A stretch of 5,755 bases of DNA from CAISDA01 sp050258555 (GTDB taxonomy: Bacteria; Bacteroidota; Ignavibacteria; UBA10030; UBA8401), in the NCBI GenBank assembly GCA_050258555.1, contig JBLMZA010000085.1:1-5755 (forward strand), in the 5' to 3' direction. The translations under genes and the position numbers were made by a program. This document shows positions 1 through 4,907 of this stretch, piece after piece. Each line of letters begins with the position of its first letter. The stretch's first letter is position 1. The notes beneath the pieces were generated by a model, which was not told the origin of the DNA, did no database searches, and saw only the letters and a program-made list of their open reading frames with translations.

Positions 1-50
1 TCGCGCGCGCATCCGATACCGTTCAATCAATCACAACAACACGTACCCAC
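1..50. other. Leader upstream of rsmE, no gene recognised
   Basis: These 50 bases hold no recognisable gene end, promoter or Shine-Dalgarno site. None of the three forward frames has a stop codon here. In particular, the rsmE frame stays open to the window edge, so the sequence alone does not exclude an upstream start. The stretch just before the ATG is A/C-rich (many CAA and CAC triplets) and contains no purine-rich GGAG-like motif. Confidence 0.4.
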
Positions 51-770
51 ATGTCCCAGGAATATTTTTACATCGAGCCTGCGTCGATCAACGGAAGTTT
101 CGTGATGATCTCGGGCGATGAAGCGAAACATATTTCGCGCGTATTGCGGAAGGAACCGGGGGAAATGATCTGGGTGTCGGACGGATGCGGCTGCGTGTAT
201 GAAACGCTCATTCGGTCGATCTATCCCTACGGCGTCGAGTGCGAGATCCTGAAAGCGCATCCGCGCCTGCACGAGCCGCAGATCGAGCTGACGCTCGCCA
301 TCGGCCTGCTGAAGAATCCGTCGCGCATGGATTGGATCATCGAAAAGGGGACGGAGCTCGGCGTGACGCATTTCCTTCCGCTTATTACGCGCTACACGAT
401 CGCGCAGTCGGTGAAGGAAGAACGGTGGAGGAGCATTGCGCTTGCGGCCATGAAGCAGAGCGGCCGGTGCGTGCTGCCGAAGATTTTCCCGCCCATGAAG
501 TTCAAGGACGCGCTCGAGTACGCGGAGCCGAGCGAAGTGAAGCTCATTCCGTTCGAAAAAACGGAGCGGATTCTTTTTATCGGCGAAGTGATGAAGCGCC
601 ATACTCCTTCTTCGGCCATCATCTTCATCGGTCCGGAAGGCGGATTCACCGACGAGGAAATCAGGAACGCCGAAGAATCCGGATGCATGCAGGTATCGCT
701 CGGCCCGCGCCGGCTCCGGACGGAAACGGCCGCGCTCGTCGCAGCCTCGTGGGTTGTGGGCAGCATGTAA
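51..770 (+). CDS. rsmE: 16S rRNA (uracil(1498)-N(3))-methyltransferase RsmE
   Basis: RsmE is a SPOUT-class methyltransferase that uses S-adenosylmethionine to methylate N3 of U1498 in 16S rRNA of the assembled small subunit, in the cytoplasm. The 239-aa product has the usual family length. Seen in the sequence: an N-terminal PUA-like part with DEAKHISRVLR (residues 23-33), then DWIIEKGTELGVTHFLPL (94-111), the AAMKQSGR segment (132-139) where the family usually has AxEQSGR or AxEQCxR, the SAM-binding knot loop IGPEGGF (193-199) followed by DEE, and the C-terminal knot LGPRRLRTETAA (217-228). The ATG was chosen because the N-terminus MSQEYFYIEP matches the short FF/YxxP-type start of the family. 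There is no clear Shine-Dalgarno sequence before it, and the frame is open to the window edge. The gene converges with thpR, and the hairpin repeat array begins only 6 bp after its TAA stop. The function is well supported; the exact start less so. Confidence 0.95.
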   Translation: MSQEYFYIEPASINGSFVMISGDEAKHISRVLRKEPGEMIWVSDGCGCVYETLIRSIYPYGVECEILKAHPRLHEPQIELTLAIGLLKNPSRMDWIIEKGTELGVTHFLPLITRYTIAQSVKEERWRSIALAAMKQSGRCVLPKIFPPMKFKDALEYAEPSEVKLIPFEKTERILFIGEVMKRHTPSSAIIFIGPEGGFTDEEIRNAEESGCMQVSLGPRRLRTETAALVAASWVVGSM

Positions 771-776
771 CGATCG

Positions 777-838
777 TTCATGTGGGGCGAAGCACTCACA
801 ACCACGCTTGCGCGTGGATCATTGACCGCTTCGCCCAG
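777..838. repeat. Repeat unit 1, nested hairpin (full length)
   Basis: The outer stem is GGGCGAAGC (785-793) paired with GCTTCGCCC (828-836), 9 bp perfect. The inner stem is CCACGC (802-807) paired with GCGTGG (812-817) over a TTGC loop. This copy is intergenic and begins 6 bp after the rsmE stop codon. It is identical to unit 3 although no coding constraint is apparent here. Confidence 0.85.
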
Positions 839-856
839 GTTCAATGTAGAATGCGT

Positions 857-887
857 TTCATGTGGGGCGAAGCGCCGCTTCGCTCAG
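857..887. repeat. Repeat unit 2, shortened hairpin
   Basis: This unit keeps both outer arms but lacks the inner hairpin and its flanks (a net loss of 31 bp relative to unit 1). The arms at 865-873 and 877-885 form a 9-bp stem with one G-T (G-U) pair at 866/884 and a 3-nt loop GCC. A base change (C835 to T884) distinguishes its right arm from the other units. The unit lies between unit 1 and the thpR stop codon at 890-892. Confidence 0.8.
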
Positions 888-889
888 GA

Positions 890-1513
890 TCAATGTAGAA
901 TGCGTTTCATGTGGGGCGAAGCACTCACAACCACGCTTGCGCGTGGATCATTGACCGCTTCGCCCAGCTTCACCGCGAAGAGCCGTTCGTACTTCGATCC
1001 GCCTGCCCCGAGCGTGCTTTTCATGAGCACGATCTCCCGGCATTCGAATTCAAGCGGCTTCACGTCGATCGCCTGGATGCGCTGGATCTTCTCCGGCTGT
1101 ATGAATGACTTGACGCGCGAGAGCGTGATGTGAGGATGGAAGGGTTTCGCATCGGGCACATGTCCGATCGCGGCGCAGGCTTGTCTGACAGCGGAAGCGA
1201 GCGCACAGAGCTCGCGGTTGTCCTCGGGGGCCGAGCCGGCCCAGATGATGCGCGGGCGCGCCGTGCCCGGAAAAAAGCCGATGCCTTTGAACGCCACGGC
1301 AAATGGCGCATGCGCTGCGACAACAGGCCCGAGCGCCGCGCGGCAGGCGTCGATCCACGATTCGGTTTTCTCGCCGAGAAATTCGAGCGTAAAATGGAGC
1401 TTGCCGGCAGGCTCGCACCGCAGCGAACGGTCGATCCGCATGATCTCCTGTTCGATCTCCGCCAGATGCGCCGCAATATCGGCCGGCGGCACCAGAGCAA
1501 CGAATGTCCGCAT
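890..1513 (-). CDS. thpR: RNA 2',3'-cyclic phosphodiesterase (ThpR, 2'-5' RNA ligase-like)
   Basis: ThpR belongs to the 2H phosphoesterase superfamily. Members hydrolyse RNA 2',3'-cyclic phosphates to 2'-phosphomonoester ends and can ligate tRNA halves through 2'-5' bonds in vitro. The two catalytic HxT motifs are present: HFT at residues 40-42 (context KLHFTLEFLG) and HIT at 128-130 (context PFHPHITLSR). Other family marks are the N-terminal MRTFVALVPP, FPGTARPRIIWAG (81-93) and the closing LMKSTLGAGGSKYERL (163-178). The conserved domain ends near residue 182. Residues 183-207 are translated from the palindromic repeat array and its spacer, and the TGA stop falls in the 18-bp spacer; family members commonly end at about 180-190 residues. 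The ATG fits the family N-terminus, but there is no obvious Shine-Dalgarno site. A T-rich tract, possibly a TAnnTTT-type promoter element, lies only about 8-20 bases upstream. The gene converges with rsmE and diverges from yajQ. Confidence 0.92.
   Translation of the reverse strand: MRTFVALVPPADIAAHLAEIEQEIMRIDRSLRCEPAGKLHFTLEFLGEKTESWIDACRAALGPVVAAHAPFAVAFKGIGFFPGTARPRIIWAGSAPEDNRELCALASAVRQACAAIGHVPDAKPFHPHITLSRVKSFIQPEKIQRIQAIDVKPLEFECREIVLMKSTLGAGGSKYERLFAVKLGEAVNDPRASVVVSASPHMKRILH
906..967. repeat. Repeat unit 3, nested hairpin inside thpR
   Basis: This is an exact 62-bp copy of unit 1. Its outer stem is 914-922 with 957-965, and its inner stem is 931-936 with 941-946. The whole unit lies in the thpR reading frame (minus strand), where it encodes Leu183 to about residue 203, starting LGEAVNDPRASV. 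Homology to unit 1 stops at 968, just where the conserved ThpR sequence resumes. Confidence 0.85.
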
Positions 1514-1546
1514 AGGTCACACTAAAAAAAATTATCTGTCAGTGAA

Positions 1547-1568
1547 AGGCGGCCGGCTGCGACCGCCT
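1547..1568. other. Small inverted repeat between divergent thpR and yajQ
   Basis: AGGCGG (1547-1552) faces CCGCCT (1563-1568) over a 10-base GC-rich loop, in the middle of the 83-bp divergent intergenic region. It could be an operator-like site or a leader hairpin of yajQ, or it may be chance in GC-rich DNA. A-rich tracts flank it at 1524-1531 and 1581-1587. Confidence 0.25.
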
Positions 1569-1584
1569 CAGTCAATATACAAAA

Positions 1585-1591
1585 AAAGGAA
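1585..1591 (+). promoter_or_regulatory. Ribosome binding site of yajQ
   Basis: The purine-rich stretch AAAGGAA ends 5 bases before the ATG at 1597. It supports that start, which also matches the family N-terminus. It follows a run of seven A residues. Confidence 0.6.
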
Positions 1592-1596
1592 CCTCC

Positions 1597-2100
1597 ATGG
1601 CCGCACAAAATTCTTTCGATGTTGTTTCGGAAATCGATATGCAGGAAGTTGACAACGCGATCAACCAGGCGAAGAAGGAAATCTTCCAGCGTTACGACTT
1701 CAAAGGCACCAAGACGGAAATCGATTTCAATCGCAAGGAAAACACCATCAACGTTCTTTCGGACGATGAATTCCGCCTGAAGTCGGTGATCGATATTCTG
1801 CAGAACAAATTCGTCAAGCGCGGCATACACCTGAAGTCGATGAAGTTCGGCGAGGTCGAGCAGGCCGGCGGCGGCATGGCGCGCATGAAGATCACGCTCA
1901 ATGTCGGCATCGACAAGGAGAATGCCAGACTCATCGTGAAGATGATCAAGGATACGAAGCTCAAGGTCCAGGCGCAGATCATGGACGACCAGGTGCGCGT
2001 GACGGGCAAGGACCGGGACGATCTGCAGCAGGTGATCGCCATGCTCAAGGCCGCCGAGCTGGACTTTGCGGTGCAGTTCACGAACTACCGCACCGCCTGA
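1597..2100 (+). CDS. yajQ: YajQ family cyclic-di-GMP/nucleotide-binding protein (UPF0234)
   Basis: This is a cytoplasmic protein of the YajQ/UPF0234 family, whose structure is two ferredoxin-like (RNP-type) halves. Family members bind nucleotides or nucleic acid, and some (for example in Xanthomonas) bind cyclic di-GMP and act with a transcription factor. Which of these roles applies here is unknown. The 167-aa length is typical. Family signatures are SFDVVSEIDMQEVDNAINQA (residues 6-25), the RYDFKGTKTEI segment (32-42), LKSVIDILQNKFVKRGI (61-77), a central GEVEQAGGGMARMKITL (85-101) and the C-terminal QVRVTGKDRDDLQQVIAML (132-150) leading to LDFAVQFTNYR. The ATG has a good ribosome binding site 5 bases upstream. 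The gene is transcribed away from thpR and is followed by a strong inverted repeat, so it is probably monocistronic. The family call is firm; the molecular function in this organism is not. Confidence 0.95.
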   Translation: MAAQNSFDVVSEIDMQEVDNAINQAKKEIFQRYDFKGTKTEIDFNRKENTINVLSDDEFRLKSVIDILQNKFVKRGIHLKSMKFGEVEQAGGGMARMKITLNVGIDKENARLIVKMIKDTKLKVQAQIMDDQVRVTGKDRDDLQQVIAMLKAAELDFAVQFTNYRTA

Positions 2101-2113
2101 GGCAGGCTTGCAC

Positions 2114-2156
2114 ATCATCATCCTGTCATGAAAGACAAATTTGACAGGATGATGAT
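2114..2156 (+). terminator. Perfect 15-bp stem-loop after yajQ
   Basis: ATCATCATCCTGTCA (2114-2128) is the exact reverse complement of 2142-2156, with a 13-base loop. It begins 13 bp after the yajQ stop. The stem is A/T-rich at its base and not followed directly by a T-run; the first TTTTT comes about 15 bases later (2171-2175). It most likely ends yajQ transcription or protects its 3' end. A protein-binding palindrome for the downstream gene pair is the alternative. Confidence 0.6.
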
Positions 2157-2162
2157 CATTTC

Positions 2163-2194
2163 GTGACAACTTTTTCGTTTGCTGCTGGTATGTT
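2163..2194 (+). promoter_or_regulatory. Possible promoter of the exported-protein operon
   Basis: An extended -10-like element, TGGTATGTT (2186-2194), has a -35-like GTGACA at 2163-2168, but the spacer is 20 bp, longer than ideal. It would place transcription start near 2201 and give a leader of about 30 bases. This is a weak match, reported only because a promoter is expected after the preceding terminator-like hairpin. Confidence 0.2.
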
Positions 2195-2219
2195 GATTCA
2201 GGTCATTAATACTGATACT

Positions 2220-2226
2220 GGAGAAG
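2220..2226 (+). promoter_or_regulatory. Ribosome binding site deciding the start at 2232
   Basis: GGAGAAG lies 5 bases before the ATG at 2232. It favours this start over the in-frame GTG at 2163, which would place 23 unrelated residues before a clear signal peptide. Confidence 0.7.
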
Positions 2227-2231
2227 CGGCA

Positions 2232-3251
2232 ATGAAAACAGCCCCGTTCTACACTTCGCTTATACTGATCGCGCTGACCGTGCCGGCGTTTGCCTCGCCT
2301 TCAGGCCCCAGGCAGTACATCGTCCTCAGTTCCCGCGTCGGTCCCGTGATCGATTCCCTCGAAGCCTCCCAATACCGTCTCTTCCAATGGATGCCGGGAT
2401 TCCGTTCGGCAGCCGTGTTTCAGGCCGCCGACAGCACGGCCTGGGTGGAGGCGCGCTTCAGCCCCGAAGAAGGCCAGCTCTGCGATACGGTTTTTGCCAT
2501 TTCGGAAAAAATGATGCAGTCGTATGCCGAGCGGATCAATCATTCTGAAGAGATCATGCAGGGCGGTTATCGTATCGGCACGGATCCGCCCGAACTCGTG
2601 TATGAGGACGGCACGCCGGTACAGGCGATCCGTGCCCGCGTCGATACGACGAAGCCGTCGAAGCGCACGCTCCTTGCATCCTCCAACCAGGCACGCACGG
2701 TTCCTCGTTCTTCCTATGAATCGGCTATCGGAAGACCGCTGCGGCTTGCTCCGAATCCCGGAGGCTTGAAGCGTCCGCGCTTTGAAAGCGTCACGCTGGC
2801 TGTTTCAGCCGGCTGGATGCAGTCCGATTTATCGAAGCTGGAAGGAGCCGCCGCCGTGGAGTTCCGGTCGCCTGTGACGCTCTCGGCATTCCTCCATGTT
2901 CCCATTCTGCACGAGCCCTCGATCGCTCTTGTAAGCGGATGGGGATTTCATCTGGGAGAAGACTTTACGACGTTTTCCGCCGCCGGGATCATGAGAACGC
3001 CTTCCATCTATTTTATACGGCCGATGATCGGCGCGGGCATTGCACACTCGGCCTTCCACTATCAGGGCAGTGTCATCATCGATGCATCGGAAACGTATCC
3101 GTTCCTTCTCTTCGGAGTGGCGCTTATTGAAGACGCGGCGGATCTTGTCTGCACTGTTCCACTGGGGGGAACCTTGAGCACGCCGTTTGAAGAAAGGATC
3201 TACACGATACGGCCGTTCGGCATCGGGATCGGTCTGATGGTCACATTATAA
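2232..3251 (+). CDS. Exported protein of unknown function, beta-barrel-like C-terminus
   Basis: I do not recognise a family. The 339-aa product starts with a clear Sec signal peptide: MKTAP, a hydrophobic core (FYTSLILIALTVP, residues 6-18) and an AxA-type cleavage site AFA before SP, so the mature protein probably starts near residue 22. Residues 25-120 look like a soluble mixed domain. Residues 120-180 are polar and Pro/Arg/Ser-rich, perhaps a linker. From about residue 185 to the end there are successive short amphipathic strands with Gly and aromatic residues, such as SVTLAVSAGW, SIALVSGWGFHLG, YFIRPMIGAGIAHSAF, YPFLLFGVAL and RPFGIGIGLMVTL, as in a small outer-membrane barrel of roughly eight strands. 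It ends in Leu rather than the Phe common at barrel C-termini. The two cysteines (84 and 307) are far apart. It lies 19 bp upstream of a lipoprotein gene on the same strand, suggesting shared transcription and a joint envelope role. The start is set by the ribosome binding site and signal peptide. Confidence 0.8.
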   Translation: MKTAPFYTSLILIALTVPAFASPSGPRQYIVLSSRVGPVIDSLEASQYRLFQWMPGFRSAAVFQAADSTAWVEARFSPEEGQLCDTVFAISEKMMQSYAERINHSEEIMQGGYRIGTDPPELVYEDGTPVQAIRARVDTTKPSKRTLLASSNQARTVPRSSYESAIGRPLRLAPNPGGLKRPRFESVTLAVSAGWMQSDLSKLEGAAAVEFRSPVTLSAFLHVPILHEPSIALVSGWGFHLGEDFTTFSAAGIMRTPSIYFIRPMIGAGIAHSAFHYQGSVIIDASETYPFLLFGVALIEDAADLVCTVPLGGTLSTPFEERIYTIRPFGIGIGLMVTL

Positions 3252-3270
3252 AGAAAGCGAGGCTGAGACG

Positions 3271-4848
3271 ATGAAACGCATCATGGTATCGATCGGCATC
3301 GCCGCTGCCGTTCTCACGCTCGGCGGCTGTCTTGCCACCAAAGAAATCAAAACACCGGCCGATCTGTATGCGCTCGACGGTATCGGTCCGCTTCGCGCGC
3401 TGACCGTGGATTCGGTGCTCTATACATTCGACAGGTTCCGATTCACCGATTCGACGCTGAGCGGGAAAGGGGTGGCGGAGCGAAACGGGGAAGAAGAACC
3501 GTTCGAAGAGACGCTGCCATTCAGCCGGATCGTCTTTCTTGAAGGACGGGCACTGAATTTCTGGAAGTCCGCGTGGGTCATTCCGGCGGCCGTGATTGCC
3601 GCTGGAGGCCTGGCATCCGCCTTGCAGGATCCATCGAGCTTTACGATGCACCGGCCATACGGCGGAAGCTCATGTCCTTATATTTATTCGTTCGACGGAA
3701 AAGAGTATCGATTGGATGCCGAAGCGTTCGGCACATCGGTCTCGAATGCATTCGAAGCAGAAACATACAGCGTGCTTCCTTCGCTTGCCGCAGACCGGAA
3801 GAGGCTTTCCATCCGCATCGCCAACGAACGACCCGAAACGCACGTCATCAATCGCGTGCGTCTCTTCGCGGCCGATGCCGGCACGGCTTCGCGCGCGGTG
3901 CTTGATACCGAAAACCGCCTCTGGGCGCTTCGTCACCCGGCATCGCCTGTGTGTGCGAACGATCATTCGGGGCGAAACGTGCGTGGTGAGCTTTCCGCAA
4001 ACGACCGCCTCTATTGGGCGTCCGACCTAGCGCATATCGACGCCTTCTCGGGATTCCGCGATGAGATCGAACTGGAGTTCGATCTTCCGGAGCGCGCGCG
4101 CGAAGGGACGCTTGTGATCGATGCCGTCAACACCGATCTTGTGACCGAAGCCTACCATGCGGCCGGTGCCGTTCTGGGCGATGCATCGCTCTTGTTCTAT
4201 CAGGCGCTCGAGCATGATCCAGCGCTCCAGCAGGAAATCCGTGCGTGGATTGCAGACTGCAGTCTCCGGATCGAGCGATGGGAGGATGGCGAATGGAAAG
4301 AGGCGGGACGTCTGGCGCCGGAGGCAAGCCTTGCGCCGTTTGCACGGGCGATCCGTCTCGGCGGACTCGATTCGAAAGGAGGAAGGATCCGTCTTCGTCT
4401 CACAACGCTGACAGATGTCTGGAAGATCGATGCGGTCTCGCTCGATTGTTCCGCAGCGCGGCCGCTTCCGCTTCAGGCGCTGGAAATGATTTCGGCGCGT
4501 ACCGCCGATGAATCGGACTGCAGCGGCGCAATCTCCCTGGCCGACTCGGTGTACAAAGCCATTCTTCCGCCCGACAGGATTGAAGCATCCTTTTCAGCGC
4601 ACAACGCTTCCGGCATGCAGCATCCCATTTTTGTCCTTGCGGCGCAGGGATATCTCTACGAGTGGCTGCCCTCGGCCGAGCATGCTGCGCCTTCGATCGT
4701 TCCGGCATCGTTGAGCCGAAGCGGCAGGGTCGGCCTCCTCACGCTGCTCATTGCGCAGAAGGACCTGTTCCTTCCGGCAGTCTATGCGGAATGGGCGCGG
4801 CACGACAGAAAGAGCGCGCGCAACGAAGGCGGTCTTGCCTTTCCGTGA
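3271..4848 (+). CDS. Lipoprotein of unknown function with CPYIYSFDG module
   Basis: The 525-aa product has a lipoprotein signal peptide: MKR, a hydrophobic core (residues 4-17) and the lipobox LGGC, with Cys20 as lipidation site. Leu at +2 does not resemble an inner-membrane retention signal, so the outer membrane is likely. Residues 30-95 look like a beta-rich domain. A hydrophobic stretch at 101-118 (AWVIPAAVIAAGGLASAL) could be membrane-associated. It is followed by SSCPYIYSFDGKEYRLDAEA (133-152), a C-P-[FY]-hydrophobic-Y-[SD]-[WF]-[DN]-G type motif that I recall from uncharacterised lipoproteins of several Gram-negative phyla. Residues 325-392 form another beta-rich segment (RIERWEDGEWKEAG through LTTLTDVWKIDAVSLD), as in a beta-sandwich domain. 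No catalytic signature is seen. The ATG at 3271 has a modest GAGG 8 bases upstream and gives a complete lipoprotein signal. It is probably cotranscribed with the preceding exported-protein gene. Function unknown. Confidence 0.85.
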   Translation: MKRIMVSIGIAAAVLTLGGCLATKEIKTPADLYALDGIGPLRALTVDSVLYTFDRFRFTDSTLSGKGVAERNGEEEPFEETLPFSRIVFLEGRALNFWKSAWVIPAAVIAAGGLASALQDPSSFTMHRPYGGSSCPYIYSFDGKEYRLDAEAFGTSVSNAFEAETYSVLPSLAADRKRLSIRIANERPETHVINRVRLFAADAGTASRAVLDTENRLWALRHPASPVCANDHSGRNVRGELSANDRLYWASDLAHIDAFSGFRDEIELEFDLPERAREGTLVIDAVNTDLVTEAYHAAGAVLGDASLLFYQALEHDPALQQEIRAWIADCSLRIERWEDGEWKEAGRLAPEASLAPFARAIRLGGLDSKGGRIRLRLTTLTDVWKIDAVSLDCSAARPLPLQALEMISARTADESDCSGAISLADSVYKAILPPDRIEASFSAHNASGMQHPIFVLAAQGYLYEWLPSAEHAAPSIVPASLSRSGRVGLLTLLIAQKDLFLPAVYAEWARHDRKSARNEGGLAFP

Positions 4849-4863
4849 AATCCTCGCTACATT
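4835..4863 (+). promoter_or_regulatory. Possible sigma70-type promoter of the mutarotase gene
   Basis: TTGCCT (4835-4840) and TACATT (4858-4863) are separated by exactly 17 bp. Each box matches the consensus at four of six positions. The -35 box lies in the last codons of the lipoprotein gene. Transcription would start about 35-38 bases before the mutarotase ATG, so that gene could be transcribed independently of the lipoprotein operon. Confidence 0.35.
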
Positions 4864-4907
4864 AGCACGGATTCATTCCACACACCGACTTGCAGGGAAC
4901 ACCTCGT

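Larger units (their letters stand above)
777..967. repeat. Palindromic repeat array: 62-18-31-18-62 bp
   Basis: The array consists of unit 1 (777-838), spacer (839-856), unit 2 (857-887), spacer (888-905) and unit 3 (906-967). Units 1 and 3 are identical over 62 bp, at an offset of 129 bp. Unit 2 keeps the outer arms but lacks the central 31 bp. The two 18-bp spacers differ at one base (GTTCAATG versus GATCAATG). All units carry facing arms GGGCGAAGC and GCTTCGCYC, so each can fold as a hairpin on either strand. The array fills almost exactly the space between the rsmE stop and the end of the conserved thpR domain. It may be a REP/MITE-like element, and it could help end transcription from both converging genes, although no T-run follows any hairpin. 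The layout is seen directly; the role is inferred. Confidence 0.9.

Noticed and set aside
27..602. Minus-strand 191-codon frame opposite rsmE
   Set aside because: It is rich in Arg, His and Leu with no family signature, as expected for the antisense of a GC-rich gene. rsmE motifs on the other strand are unambiguous.
392..844. Minus-strand frame with the same tail peptide as ThpR
   Set aside because: It reads antisense through rsmE, which is clearly coding on the plus strand. The shared NDPRASVVVSASPHM peptide comes from repeat unit 1.
777..967. CRISPR array
   Set aside because: There are only three units of unequal length, and the 18-bp spacers are nearly identical to each other instead of unique. 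No cas gene is nearby.
780..1133. Forward reading frame of 117 codons containing an internally repeated peptide
   Set aside because: The peptide repeat (MWGEALTTTLARGSLTASP twice) is only the translation of the DNA repeat, and the rest is antisense to thpR. No family features or ribosome binding site are seen.
1576..1581. TATACA as a -10 box for yajQ
   Set aside because: Transcription would start at about the ribosome binding site, and no -35 box is seen at a suitable distance.
1522..2169. Minus-strand 215-codon frame opposite yajQ
   Set aside because: yajQ matches its family over the full length on the plus strand. The opposite frame is His/Leu/Asp-rich antisense with no recognisable domain.
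2163..2231. GTG start at 2163 for the exported protein
   Set aside because: It would put 23 residues ahead of a clear signal peptide. The ATG at 2232 has GGAGAAG at proper spacing.
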